A DNA stretch of 14,135 bases from Candidatus Thorarchaeota archaeon (GCA_016839345.1 JAEOUL010000269.1:1-14135); one strand, 5' to 3'. Positions 1 to 8,445 are shown, numbered from the stretch's first letter. Numbers and translations are program-made. Notes: generated by a model not told the origin, from the sequence alone.

Positions 1-437
1 ATACTGAAACTCACAAAGCAGTTGCAGTGGTTGAGAGCGAGAATGCTTATTGCATTCGTGATACGCTGATTGTATGTTGGTATTCAGTGTCCTGGCCACC
101 TATATTCTGGATGGAAGACTTTGCAAAAATGCTCCCTCTCGCAACAGGAGAGAAGCATTTTGGAAAGGTAGAGAATTTGACAGAGATAGCAGAACGTCAG
201 GTCACTTTGAAACGTCTCTTCAACCATCGAGAAGGCATCACTCGCAAGGATGACAATCTGCCTGATAGATTCACAAAAGAACCGATGCCTGAAGGTCCTG
301 GGAAAGGACAGACAGTGAATCTAAACCCGATGCTTGATGATTACTATCACCTCAGAGGATGGGATAAGGAAACTGGACTTCCAACTGAAAAGACGATTAA
401 GAGGTTGTCACTGGAGTGGACAAAAGCCCACTCCTAA
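1..437 (+). CDS. Aldehyde:ferredoxin oxidoreductase, C-terminal end (partial)
   Basis: This is the last 144 codons of an aldehyde:ferredoxin oxidoreductase family protein, a tungstopterin, 4Fe-4S enzyme that oxidises aldehydes to carboxylic acids and reduces ferredoxin. The frame is open from base 3 with no stop, so the gene begins outside the window; the GTG at 27 is internal. Visible family signatures are the DTLIVC segment, whose aspartate and cysteine have the DxxxxC spacing of the final cluster-binding motif; FNHREGITRKDD; LPDRFTKEPMPEGP; and MLDDYYHLRGWDKETGLPT near the end. The protein ends normally at TAA 435-437, five bases from the stop of the convergent PH-like gene. Which aldehyde it uses cannot be judged, because the N-terminal and central domains are missing. 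The family assignment is secure from these motifs. Confidence 0.93.
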   Translation, partial: TETHKAVAVVESENAYCIRDTLIVCWYSVSWPPIFWMEDFAKMLPLATGEKHFGKVENLTEIAERQVTLKRLFNHREGITRKDDNLPDRFTKEPMPEGPGKGQTVNLNPMLDDYYHLRGWDKETGLPTEKTIKRLSLEWTKAHS

Positions 438-442
438 ATTGT

Positions 443-1402
443 CTACATCCGTATGTAATCCACACGATGAGGAGTACCACAAGATGGGCAAGCATATTGA
501 TCTGGGCCAGTCCAATCTATCTGCTCCCATGACATTGGCGAATTGCAGTTTGTACATCTGTCTTTGATGACCGGTTTCACAAAAACAGTACCTGCTCCAG
601 CGCTACTGGCAGTTGTAGTTACTTCCTGAGTGGTTTCAGTTGCTACAGGTGTAGGAACTACTGAAGCTGAATCACGAATTACATATTGAGACAAAGGATG
701 ATGTGGTGTGATGTAGCTGAATGGTCTAATTAGCCAGTCAAGGTGGTCTTTTGGTAAATTGTCCCAAGCACGAGTCTGCCAGAGTTGAACTATATGATCT
801 TGCCTAGGGACTCTACCTCTCATCTCAAATTTGCCAGATGTGGCTTTTACTTTGAGTTTGTCCCTTCTCGATTCGAATGTTTCAACCATATGAAGGGGGA
901 ACATGAATATTTTTCTTGACTTTGAATCATATTGATAGAGTCTATAATTAGTGAGTATGAAACTTCCGGGATAGTAGGTGAATACCTCTTCGCCCTTCAA
1001 CCAAGCAAACGTTTGATAGAAATGTCTTGAGAATGGTTTGTGAAAACCTATTGATATCCATCTATTGTAGGGGTGATCTGGATGTACAAATGGTACTCCG
1101 CTGACTTCACATATTTTCCTCTGTCCTCCAACATTGAGATTGTCAAACTCTCTGAGACCCAGAGCTGCACGCATCTCTTCTCTCCTTACCATAGCTCCTA
1201 CTACATTGACAATTCCATTCGTAACTTTGTACATAGCAGAATTTGGTGTCAATTTGTACTCTTTGATGATATGATGTGGAATGCTCGCGCTTGTCCGTGA
1301 GCCTCTATCAAACTGGATCAATCTATAATTAGTCAGAATGTATTCTTGGTGCTGGCATAAAACACGTTCATTCTCGATTGGGATGTAAACTAATGATGAC
1401 AC
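443..1402 (-). CDS. Tandem PH-like domain protein with C-terminal zinc ribbon
   Basis: A 319-residue soluble protein of unknown function. Two related segments, YILTNYRLIQFDRGSR (about residues 21-36) and FILTNYRLYQYDSKSR (148-163), each followed by a short strand and a basic or acidic stretch, have the LTNYRL signature seen in PH/GRAM-like and bacterial PH folds. This suggests two PH-like domains at about 5-62 and 137-215. A Ser/Thr/Ala-rich linker (about 245-272) leads to a zinc ribbon with Cys283, Cys286, Cys305 and Cys308 (CTNC...CPSC). PH-like folds often bind membranes lipids or peptides; that role is inference here. The start is GTG at 1402, preceded by a GGTGTGAT-like ribosome site. 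It is convergent with the aldehyde oxidoreductase gene. No transmembrane segment or signal peptide is seen. The domain call is moderately sure; the cellular role is unknown. Confidence 0.75.
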   Translation of the reverse strand: MSSLVYIPIENERVLCQHQEYILTNYRLIQFDRGSRTSASIPHHIIKEYKLTPNSAMYKVTNGIVNVVGAMVRREEMRAALGLREFDNLNVGGQRKICEVSGVPFVHPDHPYNRWISIGFHKPFSRHFYQTFAWLKGEEVFTYYPGSFILTNYRLYQYDSKSRKIFMFPLHMVETFESRRDKLKVKATSGKFEMRGRVPRQDHIVQLWQTRAWDNLPKDHLDWLIRPFSYITPHHPLSQYVIRDSASVVPTPVATETTQEVTTTASSAGAGTVFVKPVIKDRCTNCNSPMSWEQIDWTGPDQYACPSCGTPHRVDYIRM

Positions 1403-1482
1403 TATTAATCACACCAACCAATAATCTGGTCAAGTCAGGATTGAGAAACTCTCATACCAATTAAACCTTGGTCGTACGGGAC

Positions 1483-1716
1483 CTACTCGTTGCTAAAGCC
1501 CTGTCCTGTTCGTGGAATCGATATATAGAGAATGTCATCGAATCCTAAGACGCCATAACCACTTGGATTTTCAAGTCGCACATAGTCGTCGAACACTTCT
1601 TGGACTTTAACATTAGGAATCTTTGCTAGAGTGTCTCTCTGTGTGTATCGTAGATACACGGTAAAAGTCTGTCCAGTTGTCTTGAGGTCTTGGAAAATTA
1701 TCCTCCAATCAGGCAT
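1483..1716 (-). CDS. Small unknown protein, 77 residues
   Basis: I do not recognise this protein. The frame can be read from 1791, but the start is placed at the ATG at 1714-1716 because a perfect ribosome site, AAGGAGG, lies nine bases ahead (1726-1732 on the plus strand). The upstream start would also collide with the stop of the GIY-YIG gene. The product begins MPDWRIIFQDLKTTGQ and ends in TGQGFSNE. Alternating hydrophobic residues with turns, for example FTVYLRYTQ, VQEVFDDYVRLE and YGVLGFDDILYISI, suggest a small beta-barrel of the Sm/SH3-like kind, but that is a secondary-structure impression only. It has no cysteines or membrane segment. It probably shares a transcript with the GIY-YIG gene, whose stop is 71 bases upstream. 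Confidence 0.7.
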   Translation of the reverse strand: MPDWRIIFQDLKTTGQTFTVYLRYTQRDTLAKIPNVKVQEVFDDYVRLENPSGYGVLGFDDILYISIPRTGQGFSNE

Positions 1717-1725
1717 GCTGAGTTT

Positions 1726-1732
1726 CCTCCTT
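1726..1732 (-). promoter_or_regulatory. Shine-Dalgarno site deciding the start of the 77-residue protein
   Basis: Read on the minus strand this is AAGGAGG, a perfect match to the anti-Shine-Dalgarno core, nine bases before the ATG at 1714-1716. It decides between the long and short readings of the small gene. Confidence 0.75.
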
Positions 1733-1787
1733 AATACTTGAGTTGATATTTGGCAGCATTTAACCCTTGCTGCTTGTGTACTGTTTG

Positions 1788-2246
1788 TCAAAGACTCCCG
1801 TCAGTTGTAATTGATGGTTGATATCCTGCCTTTTTGAAAACCTCTTCAATAACACTATCAATTTTTAAATAATCCCTAAATCTGAAAATATGAGCTTCAC
1901 ATCCTCTTTGACAGTCTGAGGATCCAAATTTTCTAGGCCCAACCTGAAAGATATTCCTTGATTGTAATTCTTTAGCGATATCACATTCAAATGAAGTAGC
2001 GCTTTCAGCCCAGAAAGCCTTGAGTAGCTTGACATCATTACAGAGAAGATAGTCAATGTGCCAATGGACAGTCTTCGCTAAACTGAAATGACGCTTTATC
2101 CTATTTTCTAGACTCGTTGAACCAATCCCCATTGCTGAGCCAATATACACCCAAATACCAGCTTGAAAAGTTATTCTTCCTAGAGATTTAATCTGAAGCT
2201 CGACTGGATATTGTATCTGTATTATTAGTGCATAGGCTCCTTTCAT
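1788..2246 (-). CDS. GIY-YIG family nuclease-like protein (DUF123 type)
   Basis: A 152-residue protein of the DUF123 branch of the GIY-YIG superfamily, which occurs alone in archaea and fused to endonuclease III in some bacteria. Its biochemical role is not established, although a nuclease or DNA-repair function is usually presumed. Motifs, numbered from the chosen start: KGAYALIIQI (2-11), the GIY-YIG core written here as GIWVYIGSA (30-38), a conserved arginine at 49, HWHIDYLL (61-68), a glutamate at 87, and FGSSDC (107-112) with Cys116 and His119. The start is placed at ATG 2244-2246, where the family normally begins; the frame stays open to 2342, but that would overlap the divergent hydrolase gene. 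No good ribosome site is visible, so the mRNA may be leaderless. The short tail beyond about residue 130 is not part of the core fold. Confidence 0.85.
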   Translation of the reverse strand: MKGAYALIIQIQYPVELQIKSLGRITFQAGIWVYIGSAMGIGSTSLENRIKRHFSLAKTVHWHIDYLLCNDVKLLKAFWAESATSFECDIAKELQSRNIFQVGPRKFGSSDCQRGCEAHIFRFRDYLKIDSVIEEVFKKAGYQPSITTDGSL

Positions 2247-2311
2247 AGAGTAATTCGCTATGACACCTAACTGATAAGCTTCACTCACAGTCGATATTAT
2301 CATAAGTACTG

Positions 2312-3289
2312 ATGAAACCTGATATGGTTGAGATGGCGTCAACAGAGATTATTCCAGGTGTTCATTCAGTCCGTGGAAAATTCAAAGGAGAATTTGGCTT
2401 CATTGCTAGTTACATCATTATTGACGAAGGAGATGTATTAGTCATCGATCCTGGAACTGCTGGAGACCCTGGTAACAGGCTTGAGAAATCGATTAAGAAT
2501 TTAGGTTTTGACCCAAAGACAGATGTCGTAGGTATCCTTTGTACACATGGCCATCCCGATCATGTAGGGGGTGCGGGCCGTTTCAAGAGAGTAACTGATG
2601 CTCCTATCTTGATTCATGAAAGAGATGCAGAGATTCTCATAAAACCTAGTGACTTTCTCAACAATCGTCTCCTTCTTGACCGTGCACAGAGATTTTCAAT
2701 GAAGCTAGATAAAGGACCTTTAAGGGTGAATTACCGCGGAATAGAACCAGACGAATATCTTAAACATGGAAATAGTATCTCCGTGGGCGATACAACAATC
2801 AAGATTATTCACACGGGAGGTCACTCTGCTGGGCATTGTGTCTTTTATGATACAACTCGAAAAGCCCTTTTCACTGGGGATGAAGTGAATAACTTCCCCA
2901 ATGATCCCCGGAAATTCTATGTTGATATCAGTGGAAGTGTCGTAGCAAAACTTGCAGCTCTTGAGGTATTATCCAAACTAGGTGCTGAGCATATTTTTCC
3001 CTCACACGACACTCCCCACATCTTCGGGGATGCGCGTCTTCAATTTGAATCAGTTAGGGATGGTGTTATTCATTTGCAGGACATCATTCTTACTTACATT
3101 GAAGCTCGAGAAGAAGCGGATGTAGAACAGCTTGTTTTTGATATTCATCAATCTCGAAGTGTTCCTATACCCCAGAGCCTAGAGGCTTTGTTGACTACAA
3201 CTGTTCACGTCACTCTACTCGGTCTTAAGGAGGCTGGTCTTGTTCGTCACCTTGGCAAAGGTGTATGGACGAAAGTGAGAGAGGGATAA
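2312..3289 (+). CDS. Metallo-beta-lactamase-fold hydrolase with C-terminal winged helix (LACTB2-like)
   Basis: A 325-residue cytoplasmic protein of the glyoxalase II/LACTB2 branch of the metallo-beta-lactamase superfamily. Metal ligands are all visible: THGHPDH at 78-84 (His79, His81, Asp83, His84), His171 or His175 in GGHSAGH, Asp190 in FTGDEV and His232 in PSHD, so a dinuclear zinc site is expected. Residues from about 265 form a second domain ending HVTLLGLKEAGLVRHLGKGVW, the winged-helix type tail seen in LACTB2-like proteins, some of which act as endoribonucleases. A thioester or lactone hydrolase is an equally fair reading. The ATGs at 2312, 2324 and 2333 all precede the domain and none has a ribosome site. 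ATATTAT at 2294-2300 lies about 27 bases before 2324, so a leaderless start at 2324 is possible. The gene is divergent from the GIY-YIG gene. Confidence 0.88.
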   Translation: MKPDMVEMASTEIIPGVHSVRGKFKGEFGFIASYIIIDEGDVLVIDPGTAGDPGNRLEKSIKNLGFDPKTDVVGILCTHGHPDHVGGAGRFKRVTDAPILIHERDAEILIKPSDFLNNRLLLDRAQRFSMKLDKGPLRVNYRGIEPDEYLKHGNSISVGDTTIKIIHTGGHSAGHCVFYDTTRKALFTGDEVNNFPNDPRKFYVDISGSVVAKLAALEVLSKLGAEHIFPSHDTPHIFGDARLQFESVRDGVIHLQDIILTYIEAREEADVEQLVFDIHQSRSVPIPQSLEALLTTTVHVTLLGLKEAGLVRHLGKGVWTKVREG

Positions 3290-3366
3290 CCGAGCTAGAT
3301 TCAAAAGATTGCGTTCTCGATGTCATACGTCTCGGGACTTTCGGACATTGTGAGGACTGACCAATT

Positions 3367-5985
3367 ATGACTGAACGCAGAGATGTACAAACTCCTAGTA
3401 CTGTTGAAGCCATTCGAATGGCTTCTGCTTCTGTTTTAGGCACATCGACTGGATTAGGATATCCTATAGGAAGTGCAATCGGTACCGGGAGTATGTTGGA
3501 GCAACATTCTGAAACTGTTGCAATGAATATAGCTCCACTGGTTTTCGCTATTCGTGACACATTGTTATCTTCAGAAGGCCTAGAAATATTATCCATAGAG
3601 TGGGATCTTGATAGGACACCCGGTCCGGAAGTCCTGCCTGAGCAATTGGTCGTTGCAGGAGGCAGCGAAGGTGGAGTAGGATCTCATGTGTCTGTTCTAA
3701 GTTGGGAAAAGGGAGTAGTTGATCCATTCAAGATTGACCAGTACATGAAGATTCTATCAAAGAAAATTGCGGATGTTGAGAGTGCAGTCATCAATAACGA
3801 ATTGAACTATGAACTCGAAGGACTTGCTGTACTGCAAGCTTTTGCTGATCGGTTAAACAAAGTTCTGTTTGTAGATATGATTGATAGAAAGTTTCAGGGA
3901 TCTTGGGATACACTCCAAGTAAAACCAGACCATGTTGATGTAGATGTTATTGCTAAGATGATAGTGAATGATGATTTCACATCACTTCCCCCAGGTATGA
4001 AAGTAGCTGAACGAAAAAGCCTGGAATTCAGTCTTCCTAATGCTTCCGATGATAAACTAGTCGAACACTTCAAACAGAGAATACTTACTCCTAGTGCAAT
4101 TGAAGTACTAACTAAGACAATTCCAGAAACTGGTCAAGATATTCTCAATGAACTAAATTACTACGCATATGCTGTGGAAGAAGCTGAGGTTGTCGATGGT
4201 ATCATAACTACACTCAAAGATTTCCTAGAATGCAGTGAGGTTTCACTTTCAGACATTGACTCCTTGAAACCTCGGATAGATGAATTTGTAATATTACTCG
4301 AACAGACGGTAAGATCCCTTGAGGGTATTGTTGAAAAACATGTAAGCTCAGGAAAATCTCTCACAATTGAAAATCATAAAACTTCGTTGGAAGATGATGT
4401 GTCTACCAGTGACAAATTCTCTGGAATAAAGAAGAAACTCGCATTAGAGCTTATAGAACGGTTAATGAATTCAGTTGTTCGAGAATTTACTGAACCTGTG
4501 GAGATTAGAGCATGGCAGTTGAAAAGTACACTGCGGTATTCAATTGCCTATGCTGCAAGAGTGGTACAATACTTCTCGAAAGAATTGAATCAGTATCTAG
4601 TGACTAATGCTGCAAGAAAGGCTTTCTTTACTGCACTGAATGATTTCAGGCAGGAAACCGTGAATGACAATTTAGATCCTACAGATCTTACTCTTTTCGA
4701 GAAGTTCTATGCTGAGGTAGAAGCTCAGCTCAATGCAGCCTTTTCAAAAGAGCTGTTTAAGGATGCGCAGTACCAAGATTTCACACAGATGATGGATGCT
4801 ATCACTCGAAAGATGATAGATGCGTTCAAAGAAATTGAAGTTTGGGACTTGATTGGATTTTCTGATGTTGCAGAGATTGCTAGGCATGAGATAACCAAGA
4901 AGTACGGCACAACTGAAGGTTCTCTTACAGAACATGGTAATACATTGATGACTTTACTTAACGAGTTTGAATCCATAGTGTCAGTAACAATTCCCGATGT
5001 TGCAGATACAATTCTTTCAAAACCATTGATACGTCGGATAATCGAGAAGATGCTAACAGAACAAACTGATCTAATTGACGAACTATCCAAAGCTATTGAA
5101 GGAGCTGCTGAGAGGCCCGATGAATGGAAAAAAGAAGCCACAGAGTGGGTAGATAGTTTCAGGAGTGCAATCGATGAAACTATGACACAACCACAAGCAC
5201 TACTTGCGCTTCTGAACTCTGTACACGACATTGTGGGAGAAACGGTCACACCTAGTGCGATGGCTGATCGTGCAAAATTCGAAGCTGATATCCGTGAGGA
5301 GGAATACAAGAAACACATTCAGGATTGGCAAGCACAATGCCAGATTGTCGAACAAGAAAATGAAACGATTCGTGCGAATAATGCTAAGCGTGAATCGTTG
5401 ATTGCAGAGAAGACTCAGCAATATGAAGCTGCGATGATAGAGTATGAAAAAGCTCTGCTAGACTATACGACAAAAATGGAGGAGTACAAAGAAGCTACAT
5501 CTGCTGAAAATTATCTTCCTGGTTCAGTTGCACCACCTCCTGTAGAACCAACAAAACCTCTTCCGATTGATTCTCAGATACATGATATTAACAGTCAGTT
5601 TCCTGTCAAAGAAGAACAGCCTATGCCTCCAAAACCAGAGCCTGATTCAGCTCTCGAATTCTATATAGAACTTCGAGACCTTCTGCATAACAAACTCGAT
5701 CATTTAAAGGAACGAGAGAAAGGAATGGAGGACACCTTCGCAAAACGTTTACTGCGTCTTCAAGCAGAGGGTCTTGGAGCCGCCTCAATGATTGGAATCG
5801 ACATCGGTACTGAGTTTGTTGAACATCTCATGAGTTCAACAGTTCGCGGTCTTGGACGTCTATTTCCAAGAATATCTCGTGTTTTTCTTAGGGATACAAA
5901 AGTAGAAGGATTGCTCTATCTTGTAACATATGAACTTCGTGGAAATGAATTGACTGTGTCAGTTGGGAGTAATTTTCTGAGGTGA
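3367..5985 (+). CDS. Large helical protein of unknown function, 872 residues (partner 1)
   Basis: I do not recognise this family. The first 120 residues are unlike the rest: a glycine/serine-rich stretch GTSTGLGYPIGSAIGTGS (25-42), then strand-like sequence with SEGGVGSHVSV. Residues of about 125-630 are predicted to be almost all alpha-helical, rich in Leu, Glu and Lys, with no cysteine-based metal site or nucleotide-binding motif that I can see. About 632-710 is a strongly charged coiled coil (EEEYKKHIQDWQ..., YEKALLDYTTKMEEYKE). Proline-rich linkers follow at about 721-733 and 750-760, then another helix and a compact C-terminal domain (about 804-872) ending in beta-like sequence LYLVTYELRGNELTVSV. 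No signal peptide or clear membrane span is visible. The ATG at 3367 has only GAGG 11 bases upstream. The next gene starts five bases after this one, and the hydrolase gene ends 77 bases before it, so co-transcription is likely. A structural or scaffold protein is inference. Confidence 0.8.
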   Translation: MTERRDVQTPSTVEAIRMASASVLGTSTGLGYPIGSAIGTGSMLEQHSETVAMNIAPLVFAIRDTLLSSEGLEILSIEWDLDRTPGPEVLPEQLVVAGGSEGGVGSHVSVLSWEKGVVDPFKIDQYMKILSKKIADVESAVINNELNYELEGLAVLQAFADRLNKVLFVDMIDRKFQGSWDTLQVKPDHVDVDVIAKMIVNDDFTSLPPGMKVAERKSLEFSLPNASDDKLVEHFKQRILTPSAIEVLTKTIPETGQDILNELNYYAYAVEEAEVVDGIITTLKDFLECSEVSLSDIDSLKPRIDEFVILLEQTVRSLEGIVEKHVSSGKSLTIENHKTSLEDDVSTSDKFSGIKKKLALELIERLMNSVVREFTEPVEIRAWQLKSTLRYSIAYAARVVQYFSKELNQYLVTNAARKAFFTALNDFRQETVNDNLDPTDLTLFEKFYAEVEAQLNAAFSKELFKDAQYQDFTQMMDAITRKMIDAFKEIEVWDLIGFSDVAEIARHEITKKYGTTEGSLTEHGNTLMTLLNEFESIVSVTIPDVADTILSKPLIRRIIEKMLTEQTDLIDELSKAIEGAAERPDEWKKEATEWVDSFRSAIDETMTQPQALLALLNSVHDIVGETVTPSAMADRAKFEADIREEEYKKHIQDWQAQCQIVEQENETIRANNAKRESLIAEKTQQYEAAMIEYEKALLDYTTKMEEYKEATSAENYLPGSVAPPPVEPTKPLPIDSQIHDINSQFPVKEEQPMPPKPEPDSALEFYIELRDLLHNKLDHLKEREKGMEDTFAKRLLRLQAEGLGAASMIGIDIGTEFVEHLMSSTVRGLGRLFPRISRVFLRDTKVEGLLYLVTYELRGNELTVSVGSNFLR
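5979..5985 (+). promoter_or_regulatory. Ribosome binding site overlapping the stop of partner 1
   Basis: GAGGTGA includes the TGA stop of the upstream gene and lies five bases before the ATG at 5991. It argues that the second large protein starts at 5991 rather than at the GTG at 5982, and that the two proteins are translationally coupled. Confidence 0.7.
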
Positions 5986-5990
5986 TAACG

Positions 5991-8438
5991 ATGGCAAGTT
6001 CGTGGGTACTAAAGACTCGTCAGATGAGTGAAGCTGGTAAAGAGATTATGCTGAGAGAAGCACTAGCTTCACACATGAGGAGCACAAGGGATAGACAGTT
6101 ATTCCATGAGTTACTCAAAGAACCACAACCTCTCAAGTATGTCTTCTCATTCTTCGCTGCCTTCTATCTTCATAGCTATCAAGGCGTTCGCCTTCTAAGT
6201 CCATCTGAAGAACCTGGTGCCGGAAGTGAGATGACAGATGAACTTGGGGATGAGGAACGGCATCAACTTGAGTTAGAAATTCGCCAGTTATATGCGAACA
6301 AACAGCGCGAAGAAATTGATGTAGCAAGAATCACAAGTGAATTAACAATCAGTCTTATTGATTCATTAGCAGGATCTGATTCATCTGATTCTGCAACCAT
6401 TGAGAAGACTACCCAGTTAATTAAAAACGGCCTCAGCCAAATTCCTACTAATTACACCTCCAATCATGACATCGATCTAATATTGGAGATCACTGGTTGG
6501 GGTGATCAGTGGCGTAATGATCTCTATGTGAAAGCTTCGGGTCTAAAGGAGAGTGCTCTTTCACTTCGAGAAGAGTTACTTAGAAACCATCCCTCAGAGG
6601 TTCCTGAAACTTCAGTTTTACGAATGGGCATTGAAAAAATCTTTGGTAGAGTTGAATATGTAAAAGGTAGATTACTTGATGCTACTATTCCTGTGGACTG
6701 GACCACTATCTCAGCTGATGTAGCAACCAGATTCTGCAAACGTTCTACTGATTTCAAGGGATTAAGAAATTCACATCAGATACGACTTGCGTTGTTGGAA
6801 GTACTCGAGGAGGAATTCGACACTCCAACAACGCTTGAAGAGTTTGAGAGTAGACTTGGTGGTGCTGTTTCCAGTCGAATTGCAGAACTTCTGGGTACAG
6901 ATGCTGAAACAATTCTAGACACATTCTCGAATCTGCTTCATGTAAGCATGGATGATATTCGTGCACAGTTACGTCGAAAAGGAATCAGTGATCCCACAGT
7001 CATTGGTCCTGGCTTACAAGCACTGACAACACAAACCGTAGCTGATCCCACGCAACCCCAAGTTAGCAAGGAGGAACTGGAACAACTTGAGAGATCGTTG
7101 AAAACATTAGAGAAAATGGAACGTATGCTGGATGGACCTGTGAAAGGACTGCTCCGATCAAAAGGATATTGGTCAGCAGAGCTTGAGAAAATATCAATCG
7201 ATCTCTTCACCAAAGATAGAACCAAATTAGTCGGAATTGAAGTAGAAATTCTTGATGAACTAAAGAAAAAGATGCGTGTACCACCTCCAGAAGAAGTAGT
7301 GCGGCTCCTTAGTGTGAGGGAGCAGGTAAGAACTGGTGCTTTAAGTACATTGGGCATTTCCTCAGCTCGAGACTTCACTCAACAGAGAACTGAAGAAGAA
7401 ACAGTTATAGCTTTGAGATTAGATATCATTTGGCACTTCACAATTGGAATTCTGACTAATCTCACCCGGGTTGTTGAATCATACATTCGATCGAAGCAAG
7501 ATTTACTTCGAATAAAGGCTCTGCTAAAGAGCATCTATGAGGATACGGACACTGGTCTTCAATATCTGAGGGAGGAGATTCTTATTGATCTCGAATCCAT
7601 GCGAATCTACGAGATGAAGGTGAACTTTCCAGAATTGGATGCGCAAACTATCTGTACTTGGATGCACGCTCGCTTATCAAATAAAGATATAATGGCTGCA
7701 AGGAAAGACCTTGAATCAAGTACAAGTCCTGTCTTTGCTGGTGTGGTAGAGAAATTCCTTGACATATCTAGTCTTGAGTTTGACAACTATGCAATTGCCT
7801 ACGATATCATGCACCGATTTCTAAAACAGGAACGTCTTGAGAAACTTGCAAAAGAGGATTTCGCTTTCGAAGCAAAAGAAAAGGAGAAACGTAAGATTGA
7901 GTCGAAGAGGGAGGGCATTGATGTGCTTATGTATCTCCACAATAAGGCGCTCACAGTTTTTCGAGCTATAAATCGGGTTGGAACTAAGGGACTCGAATGG
8001 TCACAAAATGACACCACAAAATGTGCTAATCTACTGGCATACTATGTTAAGAATAATCGGGGTCGTTTAATTTGCACTGCTTGTGGAACCGTACCGAAAG
8101 ACAATCAGTGTCAACAGCATGGTAAGAACTTCATGAAAGAATCGACAGATGTTGACAATCTTTCCATCTTCATCATGCGAGGTCTTTATGAGATCAAAGA
8201 AGGTTTGATTGGTGCTGGAAGGGGTGTAGAACCCATGCCATGGGACAAGGCAAAATCAACTGTTGACCGTGAAATCAGTTCATTAAAACGAAAAGGTAAA
8301 TTGACATCAAAAACAAACCTCAAGCAGCTCATGCCTGGTGAGCTAAATTATGTAATTGGTCCATCTCTATGTGCAGTGGTAGGCAAATACTTCAACGAGT
8401 CACTTGTCTATGCTGCAAGAAGATCCGATATCGTGTAA
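5991..8438 (+). CDS. Large helical protein with a Cys3His zinc site, 815 residues (partner 2)
   Basis: I do not recognise this family. The protein is predicted to be largely alpha-helical and highly charged, with long stretches such as the basic-acidic helix around residues 615-645 (EAKEKEKRKIESKREG). The only clear motif is a small metal site, CTACGTVPKDNQCQQH, with Cys695, Cys698, Cys707 and His710, probably a zinc finger. After it, residues of about 725-815 include a helix-turn-helix-like run (FIMRGLYEIKEGLI, DREISSLKRKGKL) that could be a winged helix, which is a weak impression. There are no membrane spans or Walker motifs. The start is taken at ATG 5991 because GAGGTGA lies five bases upstream; GTG 5982 would add three residues. 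Tight spacing with partner 1 suggests equal production and one complex. The 3' end is seven bases from the convergent cutA stop. Confidence 0.8.
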   Translation: MASSWVLKTRQMSEAGKEIMLREALASHMRSTRDRQLFHELLKEPQPLKYVFSFFAAFYLHSYQGVRLLSPSEEPGAGSEMTDELGDEERHQLELEIRQLYANKQREEIDVARITSELTISLIDSLAGSDSSDSATIEKTTQLIKNGLSQIPTNYTSNHDIDLILEITGWGDQWRNDLYVKASGLKESALSLREELLRNHPSEVPETSVLRMGIEKIFGRVEYVKGRLLDATIPVDWTTISADVATRFCKRSTDFKGLRNSHQIRLALLEVLEEEFDTPTTLEEFESRLGGAVSSRIAELLGTDAETILDTFSNLLHVSMDDIRAQLRRKGISDPTVIGPGLQALTTQTVADPTQPQVSKEELEQLERSLKTLEKMERMLDGPVKGLLRSKGYWSAELEKISIDLFTKDRTKLVGIEVEILDELKKKMRVPPPEEVVRLLSVREQVRTGALSTLGISSARDFTQQRTEEETVIALRLDIIWHFTIGILTNLTRVVESYIRSKQDLLRIKALLKSIYEDTDTGLQYLREEILIDLESMRIYEMKVNFPELDAQTICTWMHARLSNKDIMAARKDLESSTSPVFAGVVEKFLDISSLEFDNYAIAYDIMHRFLKQERLEKLAKEDFAFEAKEKEKRKIESKREGIDVLMYLHNKALTVFRAINRVGTKGLEWSQNDTTKCANLLAYYVKNNRGRLICTACGTVPKDNQCQQHGKNFMKESTDVDNLSIFIMRGLYEIKEGLIGAGRGVEPMPWDKAKSTVDREISSLKRKGKLTSKTNLKQLMPGELNYVIGPSLCAVVGKYFNESLVYAARRSDIV

Positions 8439-8445
8439 CTTGGCC

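Noticed and set aside
1717..1791. N-terminal extension of the 77-residue protein
   Set aside because: The longer reading overlaps the GIY-YIG stop and ignores a perfect ribosome site ahead of the internal ATG.
3225..3596. Minus-strand open frame of 123 codons spanning the end of the hydrolase gene and the start of partner 1
   Set aside because: It overlaps two well-supported plus-strand genes and has no family features.
4725..5318. Minus-strand open frame of 197 codons inside the first large protein gene
   Set aside because: Its translation is serine-rich and low in structure, it lies wholly opposite a far longer convincing frame, and it has no promoter or neighbour support.
6938..7378. Minus-strand open frame of 146 codons inside the second large protein gene
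   Set aside because: Same reasoning: a serine-rich antisense shadow of a long coding region.
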